NCBI RefSeq assembly: GCF_046159835.1
Contig: NZ_JBJXCY010000001.1
Coordinates: forward strand, 310,001-374,000
From: JACKJK01 sp046159835
GTDB lineage: Bacteria > Pseudomonadota > Alphaproteobacteria > Rhizobiales > Tepidamorphaceae
Direction: 5' to 3'
DNA: 64,000 nt
This document shows, piece by piece, positions 16,478-24,260 of the stretch (position 1 is the first letter of the stretch; each line of letters opens with the position of its first letter). A program made the translations under genes and the position numbers. The notes beneath the pieces are model-generated. The model was not told the origin of the DNA. It did no database searches and worked only from the letters and a program-made list of their open reading frames with translations.

Positions 16478-17320
16478 TCACGACGGCTCCCAGTTCTCGT
16501 CGTCGGTGCCGGCAATCGGGGGGTCGTCGGTCATGCCCGCAAGCACTTCGGCAATATGGCGAACCTCGACCTTCAGGCCTTCGCGCTTGAGCTTGCCCGC
16601 CATGTTCATCAGGCAGCCCATGTCGCCCGCGCACAGGGTCTCGGCCCCGGTTGCTGCGATGTTGGAGGCCTTCTTGGCGACCATCGTGTTGGAAATGTCG
16701 GGGTACTTCACGCAGAAGGTGCCGCCGAACCCGCAGCAGACTTCGGAATCCTTCATCTCGGCAATCTTCACGCCGGCATTTTCCAGCAGGCGGCGCGGCT
16801 GGCGCTTGATATCGAGTTCGCGCAGGCCCGAGCAGGAGTCGTGGTAGGTGATGGTTTTCTCGTAGGGCGCGCTCTCGCGCATGTCCGCGACGTCGTGCAG
16901 GAACGACACCAGCTCGTGAGTCTTTGCCGACAGCGCGTCTGCGCGCGGTGCCCACTGCGGATCATCCGACAGCAGTTCCGGGTAGTGCTTCTTGATCATG
17001 CCCCCGCACGAGCCGGACGGCACGACGACGTGGTCGTAGTGCTCGAAGGCGGCGACAACCTGCCGGGCGATTTCGCGCGCGGTGTGGCGGTCGCCGGAAT
17101 TGAAGGCCGGCTGCCCGCAGCAGGTCTGTTTCGCCGGAACCTCGACGCGTCCTCCGGCATCCTCCACCAGCTTCGCGGTGGCAAAGCCGACGCTGGGGCG
17201 GAACAGGTCGACAAGGCAGGTGACGAACAGCGCCACGCTGTCTCCGGCGGCAAAACCGCTGGCGCCGTCCTCGATTTCTGCGGATTTCGGGATACGTGCT
17301 GCGCTCTTGCGCCTGGCCAT
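16478..17320 (-). CDS. lutA: Lactate utilisation protein LutA
   Basis: The first subunit of LutABC (YkgE/GlcF-like, CCG domains), about 280 residues. Two cysteine-rich CCG domains are visible: CLVDLFRPSVGFATAKLVE...TCCGQPAFNSG, and CSGLRELDIKRQPRRLLENA...VCCGFGGTFCVKYPDISN. These bind non-cubane or 4Fe-4S clusters in the family. The ATG at 17320 gives MARRKSAAR; a GTG at 17362 in the same frame is an alternative. It heads the operon and is divergent from the TRAP transporter dctP across 334 bp. The basic N-terminal 30 residues are longer than in many LutA proteins. Confidence 0.9.
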   Translation of the reverse strand: MARRKSAARIPKSAEIEDGASGFAAGDSVALFVTCLVDLFRPSVGFATAKLVEDAGGRVEVPAKQTCCGQPAFNSGDRHTAREIARQVVAAFEHYDHVVVPSGSCGGMIKKHYPELLSDDPQWAPRADALSAKTHELVSFLHDVADMRESAPYEKTITYHDSCSGLRELDIKRQPRRLLENAGVKIAEMKDSEVCCGFGGTFCVKYPDISNTMVAKKASNIAATGAETLCAGDMGCLMNMAGKLKREGLKVEVRHIAEVLAGMTDDPPIAGTDDENWEPS

Positions 17321-17654
17321 TTCGCTCAACCGTTCACTCGTCTCGGGCCCAATTGATCCCACGCTCGCCGCAAAACCTCAAGCACGGCGACGGGTTGGCG
17401 CCCTTCCAACAATGCATACATTGCGCATACGGAAAGTGGACTGTAGTGTTTTGGCGTCGGTTTGCTGATGCCGGGCCAAAAAAGCTCAAAAACGGGGAAC
17501 ACGTCCGGCTTCGGAAAATCGGAATGGCTTGAAATGGATCGTATCCGGGCGGCGCGCACGTGTCGTGTGGCCGCGAAATTCCGTTTCGGGAAACTGGCGA
17601 TCAAGCCGGTCAGGCGGTTGGCCAACAAACCGCACCGGCGTCGGGAGGAAAACC
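17321..17654. promoter_or_regulatory. Divergent lutA/dctP intergenic region
   Basis: This 334-bp gap separates two divergent operons for hydroxy-acid oxidation and uptake, so it should contain both promoters. It has AT-richer patches (around 17405-17460 and 17475-17500) in otherwise GC-rich DNA. I see no clear consensus promoter or classical GntR/LldR operator. The one defined structure is the hairpin at 17605-17639. Confidence 0.5.
17605..17639 (+). other. Leader hairpin in front of dctP ribosome-binding site
   Basis: GCCGGT-CAG-GCGGTT, an 8-nt loop, then AACCGC-ACCGGC gives a 12-bp stem with a 3-nt bulge. The stem ends 4 nt before the GGAGGA of dctP. It could affect translation initiation or 5' stability of the abundant binding-protein mRNA. 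No regulator is implied by sequence. Confidence 0.45.
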
Positions 17655-18698
17655 ATGAAGAAACTTCTCGCCACATCCGTGGTATCGATGTCCCTTGCTC
17701 TTGGGGCAGGTGGTGCGGCAAGTGCCGCGACTGCCATCGACTGGGATATGCAGTCGACCTACGCTTCCTCGCTCACCCAGCTTGGCACCATGGGCAAGGT
17801 CGTCTCCGACCGCCTGTCCGCGATGTCCGATGGCGAAGTGAACATCAAGTTCCAGGAGCCCGGCGCCATCGTGCCGGCACTCGAAACGTTCGACGCGGTG
17901 TCGTCCGGCGCGGTGCAGGCCGGCTGGTCCACACCCGGCTATTGGACGGGCAAGGACACCTCGCTCGCTCTCTTCGCCGCCGTGCCGTTCGGCCCCTCGG
18001 CGGGTGAATACTATGCGTGGTTCAAATTCGGCGGCGGCAAGGAGCTGTTCGACGAGATCTACCACCAGTACAATATCCACTCGGTCATCTGCGGCGTCAT
18101 CGCGCCGGAAGCGTCCGGCTGGTTCCGCAAGGAAATCAACTCCGTCGATGATCTGAAGGGCCTCAAGATGCGCTTCTTCGGCCTCGGCGCGAAGGTGATG
18201 CAGAAGCTCGATGTCTCCACCCAGCTGCTTGCTGGCGGTGACATCTTCCCGGCTCTCGAACTCGGCACGATCGACGCCACCGAGTTCTCCATGCCGGCCA
18301 TCGACCTGAAGCTCGGCTTCTACCAGGTCGCCAAGCACTACTACTTCCCTGGCTGGCATCAGCAGTCGACCATGTTCGAACTGATGATCAATCTCGACGA
18401 GTGGAACGCGCTGGACGACAGCACCAGGGCGATGATCGAGACGGCCTGCGAAGCCAACTTTGCCTATGGCCTGGCCGAAGGTGAGGCGATCCAGTTCTCC
18501 GCGCTGGAAGAGCTTCAGGAAAAGGGCGTGAACATCCACTCCTGGCCCCAGGAAATGCTCGACACCCTCAACACCACCTGGCTCGAGGTCGTGGAAGAGG
18601 AAAAGGCAGCCAACCCCAGCTTCACCAAGGTCTGGGAATCGCTGTCGGCATTCCGCGAGAAGTACAAGCTCTGGAAGGACCTCGGGTACCTGAAATAG
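17655..18698 (+). CDS. dctP: TRAP transporter substrate-binding protein
   Basis: The periplasmic solute-binding protein of a tripartite ATP-independent transporter, 347 residues. A Sec signal peptide (MKKLLATSVVSMSLALGAGG, cut after ASAAT) is followed by the DctP fold. The signature is around DDLKGLKMRFFGLGAKVMQK, with the conserved Arg salt-bridging a substrate carboxylate, and GGDIFPALELGTIDATEF. The AIDWDMQSTYASSL start and EFSMPAIDLKLGFYQVAKHYYFPGWHQ recall the mannitol/2-oxo- or hydroxy-acid subgroup of TRAP binding proteins. GGAGGA sits 5 nt before the ATG. Divergence from lutABC suggests lactate or a related acid; this is inference. Confidence 0.92.
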   Translation: MKKLLATSVVSMSLALGAGGAASAATAIDWDMQSTYASSLTQLGTMGKVVSDRLSAMSDGEVNIKFQEPGAIVPALETFDAVSSGAVQAGWSTPGYWTGKDTSLALFAAVPFGPSAGEYYAWFKFGGGKELFDEIYHQYNIHSVICGVIAPEASGWFRKEINSVDDLKGLKMRFFGLGAKVMQKLDVSTQLLAGGDIFPALELGTIDATEFSMPAIDLKLGFYQVAKHYYFPGWHQQSTMFELMINLDEWNALDDSTRAMIETACEANFAYGLAEGEAIQFSALEELQEKGVNIHSWPQEMLDTLNTTWLEVVEEEKAANPSFTKVWESLSAFREKYKLWKDLGYLK

Positions 18699-18726
18699 GC
18701 CCGGCCCTGACAACTTGATGCTCTGG

Positions 18727-18758
18727 CCCCGCGTCGGTCTCAACCGGCTGACGCGGGG
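18727..18758 (+). terminator. Hairpin between dctP and dctQ
   Basis: A 9-bp stem CCCCGCGTC / GACGCGGGG encloses a 14-nt loop, followed by TCGTTTCGG. It lies in the 121-bp gap after dctP. It probably attenuates or processes the transcript so that binding protein exceeds the membrane subunits. Confidence 0.55.
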
Positions 18759-18819
18759 TCGTTTCGGAGTGCGGTAACGGCGGGTTTCCCGTCTTCCGCT
18801 CGCGGGGGGAAACGGCTCA

Positions 18820-19791
18820 ATGGCAAACATCCTGGCGGTTGCCGGCCTTGTGCTGACCGTGGCGTCGCTGCTGGTCGCGCATCCACTGGCAAACATACTG
18901 CTTGGCGTGGCGCTGCTTTGTATTCTGGCGGCAGGCGTGCTGCGCGCGCGCGGCGCCCTCGTCATCATCGCGCTGGTCGCGGTGGCGGCGACATTCCTGA
19001 CATCCTCGGACGGGTTCGGCCAGTTCCTGAAGGATTATGCGGGCGTCAATCCGCGCGGCTTCTGGCGCGGCAATTCCGAGCTCGTGGCGCTGGCCGCGGC
19101 TTTCATCATCATCGCGCTCTACATGGTGTTCGCCCGCATGGGTGCGGAAGGCTGGCCACGTTACGTCGTCGACACCACCCGCGACCTCGACCGCATCGTC
19201 GTCGGCGTCGGGCGCGTGGCCGCGTGGCTCTTCGTGCCAATGATGATCATCATCTTCTACGACATTTCCCAGCGAAAGATCATCGAGTGGGACAACGACT
19301 TCGTCACCTCGGTCTTCTTCCTTGATTCCAACAAGCTCCAGGAACTGGAGTGGCACCTGCACGCCACGCTGTTCCTGCTGTGCCTGGGCTATGCCTACGT
19401 GAAGGACGCCCATGTGCGCATCGAGCTGGTGCGCGACCGCATGTCGAACAACGCACGCGTCTGGATGGAACTGCTCGGCGTATGCCTGTTCCTGCTGACC
19501 TACTCGTTCCTGATCGTGAAGTTCGGCTACACGTTCGCCGAACGCTCCTGGAAGATTTCGGAAGTGTCGTCTGCCCAGACCGGTCTGACCCATCGCTGGA
19601 TCATCAAGGGCATGATGCCGATCGGCTTCACGTTCCTCTTCATGGCCGGTCTGTCGGCTGCCTTCAAATGCATGGTGTACCTGTTCGGCCCGAAGGAACT
19701 GCGGCCGGAGGTGGATGAATACGCCATGACCCACCACGCCGACCTCAGACCCATCGAGGAAGAGATCCAGCCTGACGGGAGCACCCCATGA
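18820..19791 (+). CDS. dctQ: TRAP transporter small permease with N-terminal extension
   Basis: The small membrane subunit of the TRAP transporter. At 323 residues it is much longer than the usual 160-200. The canonical four-helix DctQ part starts near residue 120 (DRIVVGVGRVAAWLFVPMMI) and includes LHATLFLLCLGYAYVKDAHVRIELVRDR, the conserved DctQ core. The first 110 residues add about three to four hydrophobic helices separated by a short polar loop (TSSDGFGQFLKDYAGVNPRG). The ATG overlaps no other gene. The stop overlaps dctM by 4 bp (ATGA). The extension could be a distinct membrane module; its role is unknown. Confidence 0.88.
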   Translation: MANILAVAGLVLTVASLLVAHPLANILLGVALLCILAAGVLRARGALVIIALVAVAATFLTSSDGFGQFLKDYAGVNPRGFWRGNSELVALAAAFIIIALYMVFARMGAEGWPRYVVDTTRDLDRIVVGVGRVAAWLFVPMMIIIFYDISQRKIIEWDNDFVTSVFFLDSNKLQELEWHLHATLFLLCLGYAYVKDAHVRIELVRDRMSNNARVWMELLGVCLFLLTYSFLIVKFGYTFAERSWKISEVSSAQTGLTHRWIIKGMMPIGFTFLFMAGLSAAFKCMVYLFGPKELRPEVDEYAMTHHADLRPIEEEIQPDGSTP

Positions 19792-21167
19792 CCTTCGTCG
19801 AGGCACTGCCGCTTCTGATGTTCTTCGCGCTGGGGACGATGCTGTTCACCGGCTTCCCCGTCGCCTTCATCCTCGGTGGCATCGGGCTGGGCTTCGCGTT
19901 CCTCGCGCAGGAACTCGGCGCCTTCAACATGGCCCGGCTCGCCATCCTGCCCAACCGCATCTTCGGCGGCACGATGGAAAACCCGGTCCTCGTCGCCATC
20001 CCCATGTTCATCTACATGGGCACGATGCTGGAGAAATCCGGCGTTGCGAAGGACCTGCTCAACTGCCTGCAGGTCCTGACCCGGCGTGTACCCGGCGGGC
20101 TGGCGCTCTCGGTCACGCTGATGGGCACCATCATGGCGGCGACCACCGGCATCATCGGGGCCTCGGTCGTCATGATGACGCTGCTCGCCCTGCCGGTGAT
20201 GATCGAGCGCAACTACTCGCTGCCGCTGGCAACGGGCACCATCGCCTCGTCGGGAACGCTGGGCATTCTCATTCCGCCCTCGATCATGCTCGTCATCATG
20301 TCGGACCTGATGTCGATTCCCGTGGGCACGGTCTTTGTTGCGGCGATCATTCCCGGCCTGCTGCTGTCGGCGCTCTACAGCGGATACATCCTGATCCGCT
20401 GCGCGACCAATCCGTCGCTTGCCCCGCCGTTGCCCGACGATATCGGGCCGAAGACGCGCGGCGAGTTCTGGCTGATGATCGTGCGCAGCTTCGTGCCGCC
20501 GGTGCTGCTGATCACCATGGTGCTCGGCTCGATCTTCGCCGGCATCGCGACGCCGACGGAAGCCGCCGGTGTCGGCGCGGTCGGCGCGACATTGCTGGCG
20601 ATCTTCAACCGGCAGCTGTCCTTCGCCGTGCTGCGCGAGGTGTGCGAACGCTCGGCCCTCACCACCGGCATGCTGTTCGGCATCTTCGTCGGCGCGACGT
20701 GCTTTTCGCTGATGTTCCGCTTCCTCGGCGGCGAGGCGCTGATCGACGAGTTCATCCTCCACATGGGCGTCGGCTCGTGGGGCATCCTCTTCGTGCTGAT
20801 GGGAATGATCTTCGTGCTTGGCTTCTTCTTCGACTGGATCGAGATCACGCTCATCGTCCTGCCGGTCTTCGGCCCGGTCGTCAGCAAGCTCGATTTCGGC
20901 ACCCACCTTGCGGGCTTCGAGGGTATCAGCGAGGTAGCGCTGATCTGGTTCACGATCCTCGTCTCGGTGAACCTGCAGACCAGCTTCCTGACGCCGCCAT
21001 TTGGCTTCGCGCTGTTCTACATGAAGGGTGTCGCGCCGCCGCAGGTAACGATCCAGCACATCTACAAGGGCATCATTCCGTTCGTTCTTCTCCAGCTCGG
21101 TGGCCTGGCCCTGTGCATCGTGTTCCCGGCAATCGTGCTGTGGTTGCCGATGAAACTGCTGATGTGA
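19788..21167 (+). CDS. dctM: TRAP transporter large permease
   Basis: The large, Na+-coupled membrane subunit of the TRAP transporter (DctM, ion transporter superfamily), 459 residues and about 12 helices. Family motifs seen include LFTGFPVAFILGGIGLGF, the first re-entrant region GTIMAATTGIIGASVVMM, and the second IASSGTLGILIPPSIMLVI. The GIATPTEAAGVGAVGA motif follows, then the late NLQTSFLTPPFGFALFYMKG. It overlaps dctQ by 4 bp. With dctP and dctQ it forms a complete transporter. DUF3422 follows 94 bp downstream on the same strand. Confidence 0.95.
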   Translation: MTFVEALPLLMFFALGTMLFTGFPVAFILGGIGLGFAFLAQELGAFNMARLAILPNRIFGGTMENPVLVAIPMFIYMGTMLEKSGVAKDLLNCLQVLTRRVPGGLALSVTLMGTIMAATTGIIGASVVMMTLLALPVMIERNYSLPLATGTIASSGTLGILIPPSIMLVIMSDLMSIPVGTVFVAAIIPGLLLSALYSGYILIRCATNPSLAPPLPDDIGPKTRGEFWLMIVRSFVPPVLLITMVLGSIFAGIATPTEAAGVGAVGATLLAIFNRQLSFAVLREVCERSALTTGMLFGIFVGATCFSLMFRFLGGEALIDEFILHMGVGSWGILFVLMGMIFVLGFFFDWIEITLIVLPVFGPVVSKLDFGTHLAGFEGISEVALIWFTILVSVNLQTSFLTPPFGFALFYMKGVAPPQVTIQHIYKGIIPFVLLQLGGLALCIVFPAIVLWLPMKLLM

Positions 21168-21261
21168 CCTGCGGCAACGCGCCTCTGGGCGATCAGCCGC
21201 AACGCGGTTGATTCGCTCCGCGGGTTGGCTGACGCTTCGCTCTTGAGCAATTTCGGGGGCT

Positions 21262-22596
21262 GTGCGGAACGTGGCACGCAAGACGACAAAGGCCGGCGGG
21301 CGCAAATCCGCTGGTGACGCCTTCATGGTGGAGCGGGTCTTCCCCGCGCACGAGGACCGCGCACACGTGCTGTCCGAGTTGCACGCTCGGCCCTTCCACC
21401 CGGAAGAGGCCCCGCGCCAGATATTCCACTTCGCACTGATGACGACCTCGGCGGAAGCTGACGCCCATCGCGACGCCCTGCAGAACCTGCTGTCGCTGCG
21501 CGGACTCGCCCCGCTGCCCGGCAACGCGCGCCACCACCGTATCACCATGAGCGGGGTGGTCATCCGCTGGGAGGCGCACACCGAGTTCACCACCTGGAGC
21601 TTTTCCCAGACGGACAAGGGCGTGATGGCCTTCGGCGACCCGCCGCCGCCCCAGGTCCGCGAGGTGCTGGAAGGCCTGCCGGGCAAGCTCATCGCGGCGG
21701 TGCGCGTGTCCCTGCGCGAGGCGCCGGGGCAGGACATGGAAGACGCCTTCGACTTCGGGTCGCTGTGCGTGTCGCGCGTCGGGGCGCGGGCGCGCGTTTG
21801 GACGGACATGAAGCCCGATGCCGCGGGCTTCGTGCGCTTCTTCATCGAGGCGACCGACATGCCGCCGGTCTATGCCGGCGCCCTGATCCAGCGGCTGCTG
21901 GAGATCGAGACCTATCGCAGTCTCGCGCTGCTTGGCCTGCCGCTGGCGCACAAGGTGTCGGGCAAGGTCAGCCGCATCGAGGAAGACCTCGCCAAGGTCA
22001 CCGTCGAGATGCAGACGGCGTCGGGGCTGGAAGCCAACCGTGCGCTGCTCGACACGCTGGCGGCACTCGCCACCGACGTGGAGGCACTCTCTGCGGAAAC
22101 CTCCTACCGCTTCAGCGCGGTCAACGCCTATTCGCGGATCGTGGAGGCGCGGCTGCGCGCGCTGGAAGAATCCGCCGAACCGGACGGCCCGACCATCGGC
22201 GCGTTCCTTGGCCGCCGTCTGGCGCCCGCGATGCGCACCTGCGAATCCATTTCCGGCCGCATCGAGGACCTGTCGGGCAAGCTGTCGCGCGCGGCGACCT
22301 TGCTGCGCGCCCGCGTCGACGTGGAACTGGAAAGCCAGAACCGCGACCTTCTGGAAACGATGAACCGCCGTGCCCGCCAGCAGCTTCGCCTGCAGCAGAC
22401 GGTCGAAGGACTTTCGGTCGCAGCCGTCAGCTACTACGTGGTCGGGCTGATCGGGTATGTCGCCAAGGGTGCGGAAAAGTCGGTGCCGTGGCTCTCGTCA
22501 CCGCTTGTCACCGCGCTCGCGGTGCCGGTCGTCCTGCTGGTTGTGTGGATGATCGTGCGGCGCATCCGCGCCAGCCATTCCGAGCACGAGGGCTGA
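21262..22596 (+). CDS. DUF3422 family membrane protein
   Basis: A 444-residue protein of the DUF3422 family (conserved in alphaproteobacteria, function unknown). Its N-terminal half has the family pattern RVFPAHEDRAHVLSELHARPF and WEAHTEFTTWSF. Charged, likely coiled-coil helices follow in residues 215-370. The C-terminus has two hydrophobic helices (VSYYVVGLIGYVAKGA and VTALAVPVVLLVVWMIVRRI), a layout resembling DUF3422 members proposed to be membrane-anchored. The start is a GTG at 21262; another GTG nine bases on is possible. It lies right after dctPQM, so a link to hydroxy-acid uptake is plausible but unproven. Confidence 0.85.
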   Translation: MRNVARKTTKAGGRKSAGDAFMVERVFPAHEDRAHVLSELHARPFHPEEAPRQIFHFALMTTSAEADAHRDALQNLLSLRGLAPLPGNARHHRITMSGVVIRWEAHTEFTTWSFSQTDKGVMAFGDPPPPQVREVLEGLPGKLIAAVRVSLREAPGQDMEDAFDFGSLCVSRVGARARVWTDMKPDAAGFVRFFIEATDMPPVYAGALIQRLLEIETYRSLALLGLPLAHKVSGKVSRIEEDLAKVTVEMQTASGLEANRALLDTLAALATDVEALSAETSYRFSAVNAYSRIVEARLRALEESAEPDGPTIGAFLGRRLAPAMRTCESISGRIEDLSGKLSRAATLLRARVDVELESQNRDLLETMNRRARQQLRLQQTVEGLSVAAVSYYVVGLIGYVAKGAEKSVPWLSSPLVTALAVPVVLLVVWMIVRRIRASHSEHEG

Positions 22597-22615
22597 AAGC
22601 GCGCCGCCTCGCCGC

Positions 22616-23008
22616 CTACTCGAAGGTTGCCAGGTAGGCGATGATGTCTTCGCGCTCCTGCTCGTCGTGCAGGCCGGCGAACGCCATGCGGCCGCCGGTG
22701 AGGAATGCGCGCGGATTGGCCAGATAGGCGTGCAGGTTTTCCCGCGTCCATGTCAGCCCGTTGCGGCGCGCCTCGTTCAGCGCGCGCGAGTACTCGAACC
22801 CGGACCGGGATGCGGCAGCAGAGCCGACAACCCCGTTCAACTGCGGGCCGACGCGATTGGCCGCGCCATCTCCGATCTCGTGGCACAGCGAGCACTTGGC
22901 AAAGACTTCCTGCCCGCGCTGGGCATCGCCGTCCGCATGTGCGGAAGCCGCACCCGCAAGCACGAATGCGCCTGCCATGAAAATGTTTCGGAGAGTCGAT
23001 TTGGTCAT
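22616..23008 (-). CDS. Periplasmic class I cytochrome c
   Basis: A 130-residue c-type cytochrome. A Sec signal peptide (MTKSTLRNIFMAGAFVLAG, cut after AHA) precedes the heme motif CSLCH. The family pattern GPQLNGVVG follows, and a C-terminal methionine ligand region (GGRMAFAGL). This is a small soluble cytochrome c2/c550-type electron carrier. The ATG at 23008 has GAGG 8 nt upstream. It lies between DUF3422 (convergent) and the LysR gene, inside the hydroxy-acid island. It might accept electrons from one of the flavin/Fe-S oxidases there, but that is only proximity. Confidence 0.92.
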   Translation of the reverse strand: MTKSTLRNIFMAGAFVLAGAASAHADGDAQRGQEVFAKCSLCHEIGDGAANRVGPQLNGVVGSAAASRSGFEYSRALNEARRNGLTWTRENLHAYLANPRAFLTGGRMAFAGLHDEQEREDIIAYLATFE

Positions 23009-23117
23009 GCCGCTTTCCTCGCAAATGGGCCGCAACTTCGAGGATCGGAGCGAAGACTAATCGGCTTTGGCGGCGGGAGAAACCCCCCGCCTGCCATGTC
23101 GTTCGTGTTGCGTGCCC

Positions 23118-24059
23118 TCAGGCCGAGATGGCCTGCTTCTCGTTCAGGCCGTCCAGGTTCAACCCGCGGTCCCAGTACGGCTCCGGGCCGTAGAGCTCGG
23201 CGAGGAAGTCGATGAACGCGCGCACCTTCACCGGCAGGAAGCGGCGGCTCGGGTACACGGCGTAGACGCCGACGCGGTGCGAGGCGCGATACTGCGGCAG
23301 GATCACCTGCAGCGACCCGTCCTCAAGCTGCGGCCCGACGTCCCATGTCGAACGTAGCGCGATGCCGAGACCGGCAATCAGCCATTCGCGGACAACTTCA
23401 CTGGAGTTGGTCTGCATGTTGCCTGTCACCCGCTGCATGAACGGGCCGTCCGGACCCTCCAGACGCCAGTTGTCCTGGTGCGTGGCAAACAGGCAGTTGT
23501 GGCCCGTCAGATCGTCGATGGTCGTCGGCGTGCCGTGCTTCTTGAGGTATTCCGGCGCGGCGCAAATGACGCGGTGGTTGTCCGCCAGGCGGCGGGCGAT
23601 CAGGCTTGAATTCTCAAGCTCCGCGATGCGGATCGCCATGTCGAAGCCTTCACCGACGATGTCGACGAAATCGTCCGACAGCATCAGGCTCAGGTTCAGG
23701 TCCGGGTTCTGCTGCATGAACCGGTTGATATAGGGCGCAATGTGGATACGCCCGAACGATGTCGGGGCGGAGACCTTGAGCGTGCCGCGCGGGCGCTGGT
23801 TGCGCCGCGAGACGTAGGATTCCGCTTCATCAATGGAGGCGAGGATCGCCACCACGCGCTCGTAGTAGCCCTGGCCTTCCTCGGTCAGCGCGATCTGGCG
23901 CGTGGTGCGCTGGAGCAGCCGCGTGCCGAGACGTTCCTCGAGGCGGCGGATGCGCTTCGACACGACCGCCGGTGAAAGTGCCATCTCGCGTCCCGCCGCA
24001 GACATGGAGCCAGCGGTCACGACACGCGAGAAAATTTCCATGTCGGTGAGATTGGTCAT
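23118..24059 (-). CDS. LysR family transcriptional regulator
   Basis: A 313-residue LysR regulator. The N-terminal winged HTH (NLTDMEIFSRVVTAGSMSAA, then LSPAVVSKRIRRLEERLG) is followed by the periplasmic-binding-protein-like effector domain with FGRIHIAPYINRFMQQNPDL. The layout fits the AaeR/DmlR-like group of organic-acid regulators. The ATG at 24059 has GGGGA upstream; the in-frame start 17 codons earlier lies in AT-rich promoter DNA. It is divergent from glcDEF across 201 bp, so regulation of glcDEF by this protein, in the classical LysR geometry, is likely. Confidence 0.92.
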   Translation of the reverse strand: MTNLTDMEIFSRVVTAGSMSAAGREMALSPAVVSKRIRRLEERLGTRLLQRTTRQIALTEEGQGYYERVVAILASIDEAESYVSRRNQRPRGTLKVSAPTSFGRIHIAPYINRFMQQNPDLNLSLMLSDDFVDIVGEGFDMAIRIAELENSSLIARRLADNHRVICAAPEYLKKHGTPTTIDDLTGHNCLFATHQDNWRLEGPDGPFMQRVTGNMQTNSSEVVREWLIAGLGIALRSTWDVGPQLEDGSLQVILPQYRASHRVGVYAVYPSRRFLPVKVRAFIDFLAELYGPEPYWDRGLNLDGLNEKQAISA

Positions 24060-24094
24060 TTCGTCCCCATAACGCATGTTTCTTTTGTTGTATG

Positions 24095-24104
24095 TGGTAT
24101 ACCA
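24095..24104. promoter_or_regulatory. TGGTATACCA palindrome in the LysR/glcD gap
   Basis: A perfect 10-bp palindrome in the LysR-glcD intergenic region, embedded in TATGTGGTATACCATA. A similar TGGTACACCG sits about 70 bp further toward glcD. The sequence could be part of a LysR operator. It resembles GntR/FadR half-sites (TGGT/ACCA) but with a 2-bp rather than 3-bp spacer. The binding protein is undetermined. Confidence 0.4.
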
Positions 24105-24260
24105 TAGCATTATGAACCTGTGGGAAACAATCCCAAGCGATTATCGAAACTGGTGGGTACTGGCTGGTACACCGTTTTGACAATTCTCACTTGGATGCGT
24201 GCGGCATGTGCCACACAATGGCAGGTAGGAAACGCCTGTGATTTGTGAGGGAGGCAGTCC

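Noticed and set aside
24177..24205. TTGACA as a glcD -35 box
   Set aside because: No acceptable -10 box 16-18 bp downstream; left unassigned.
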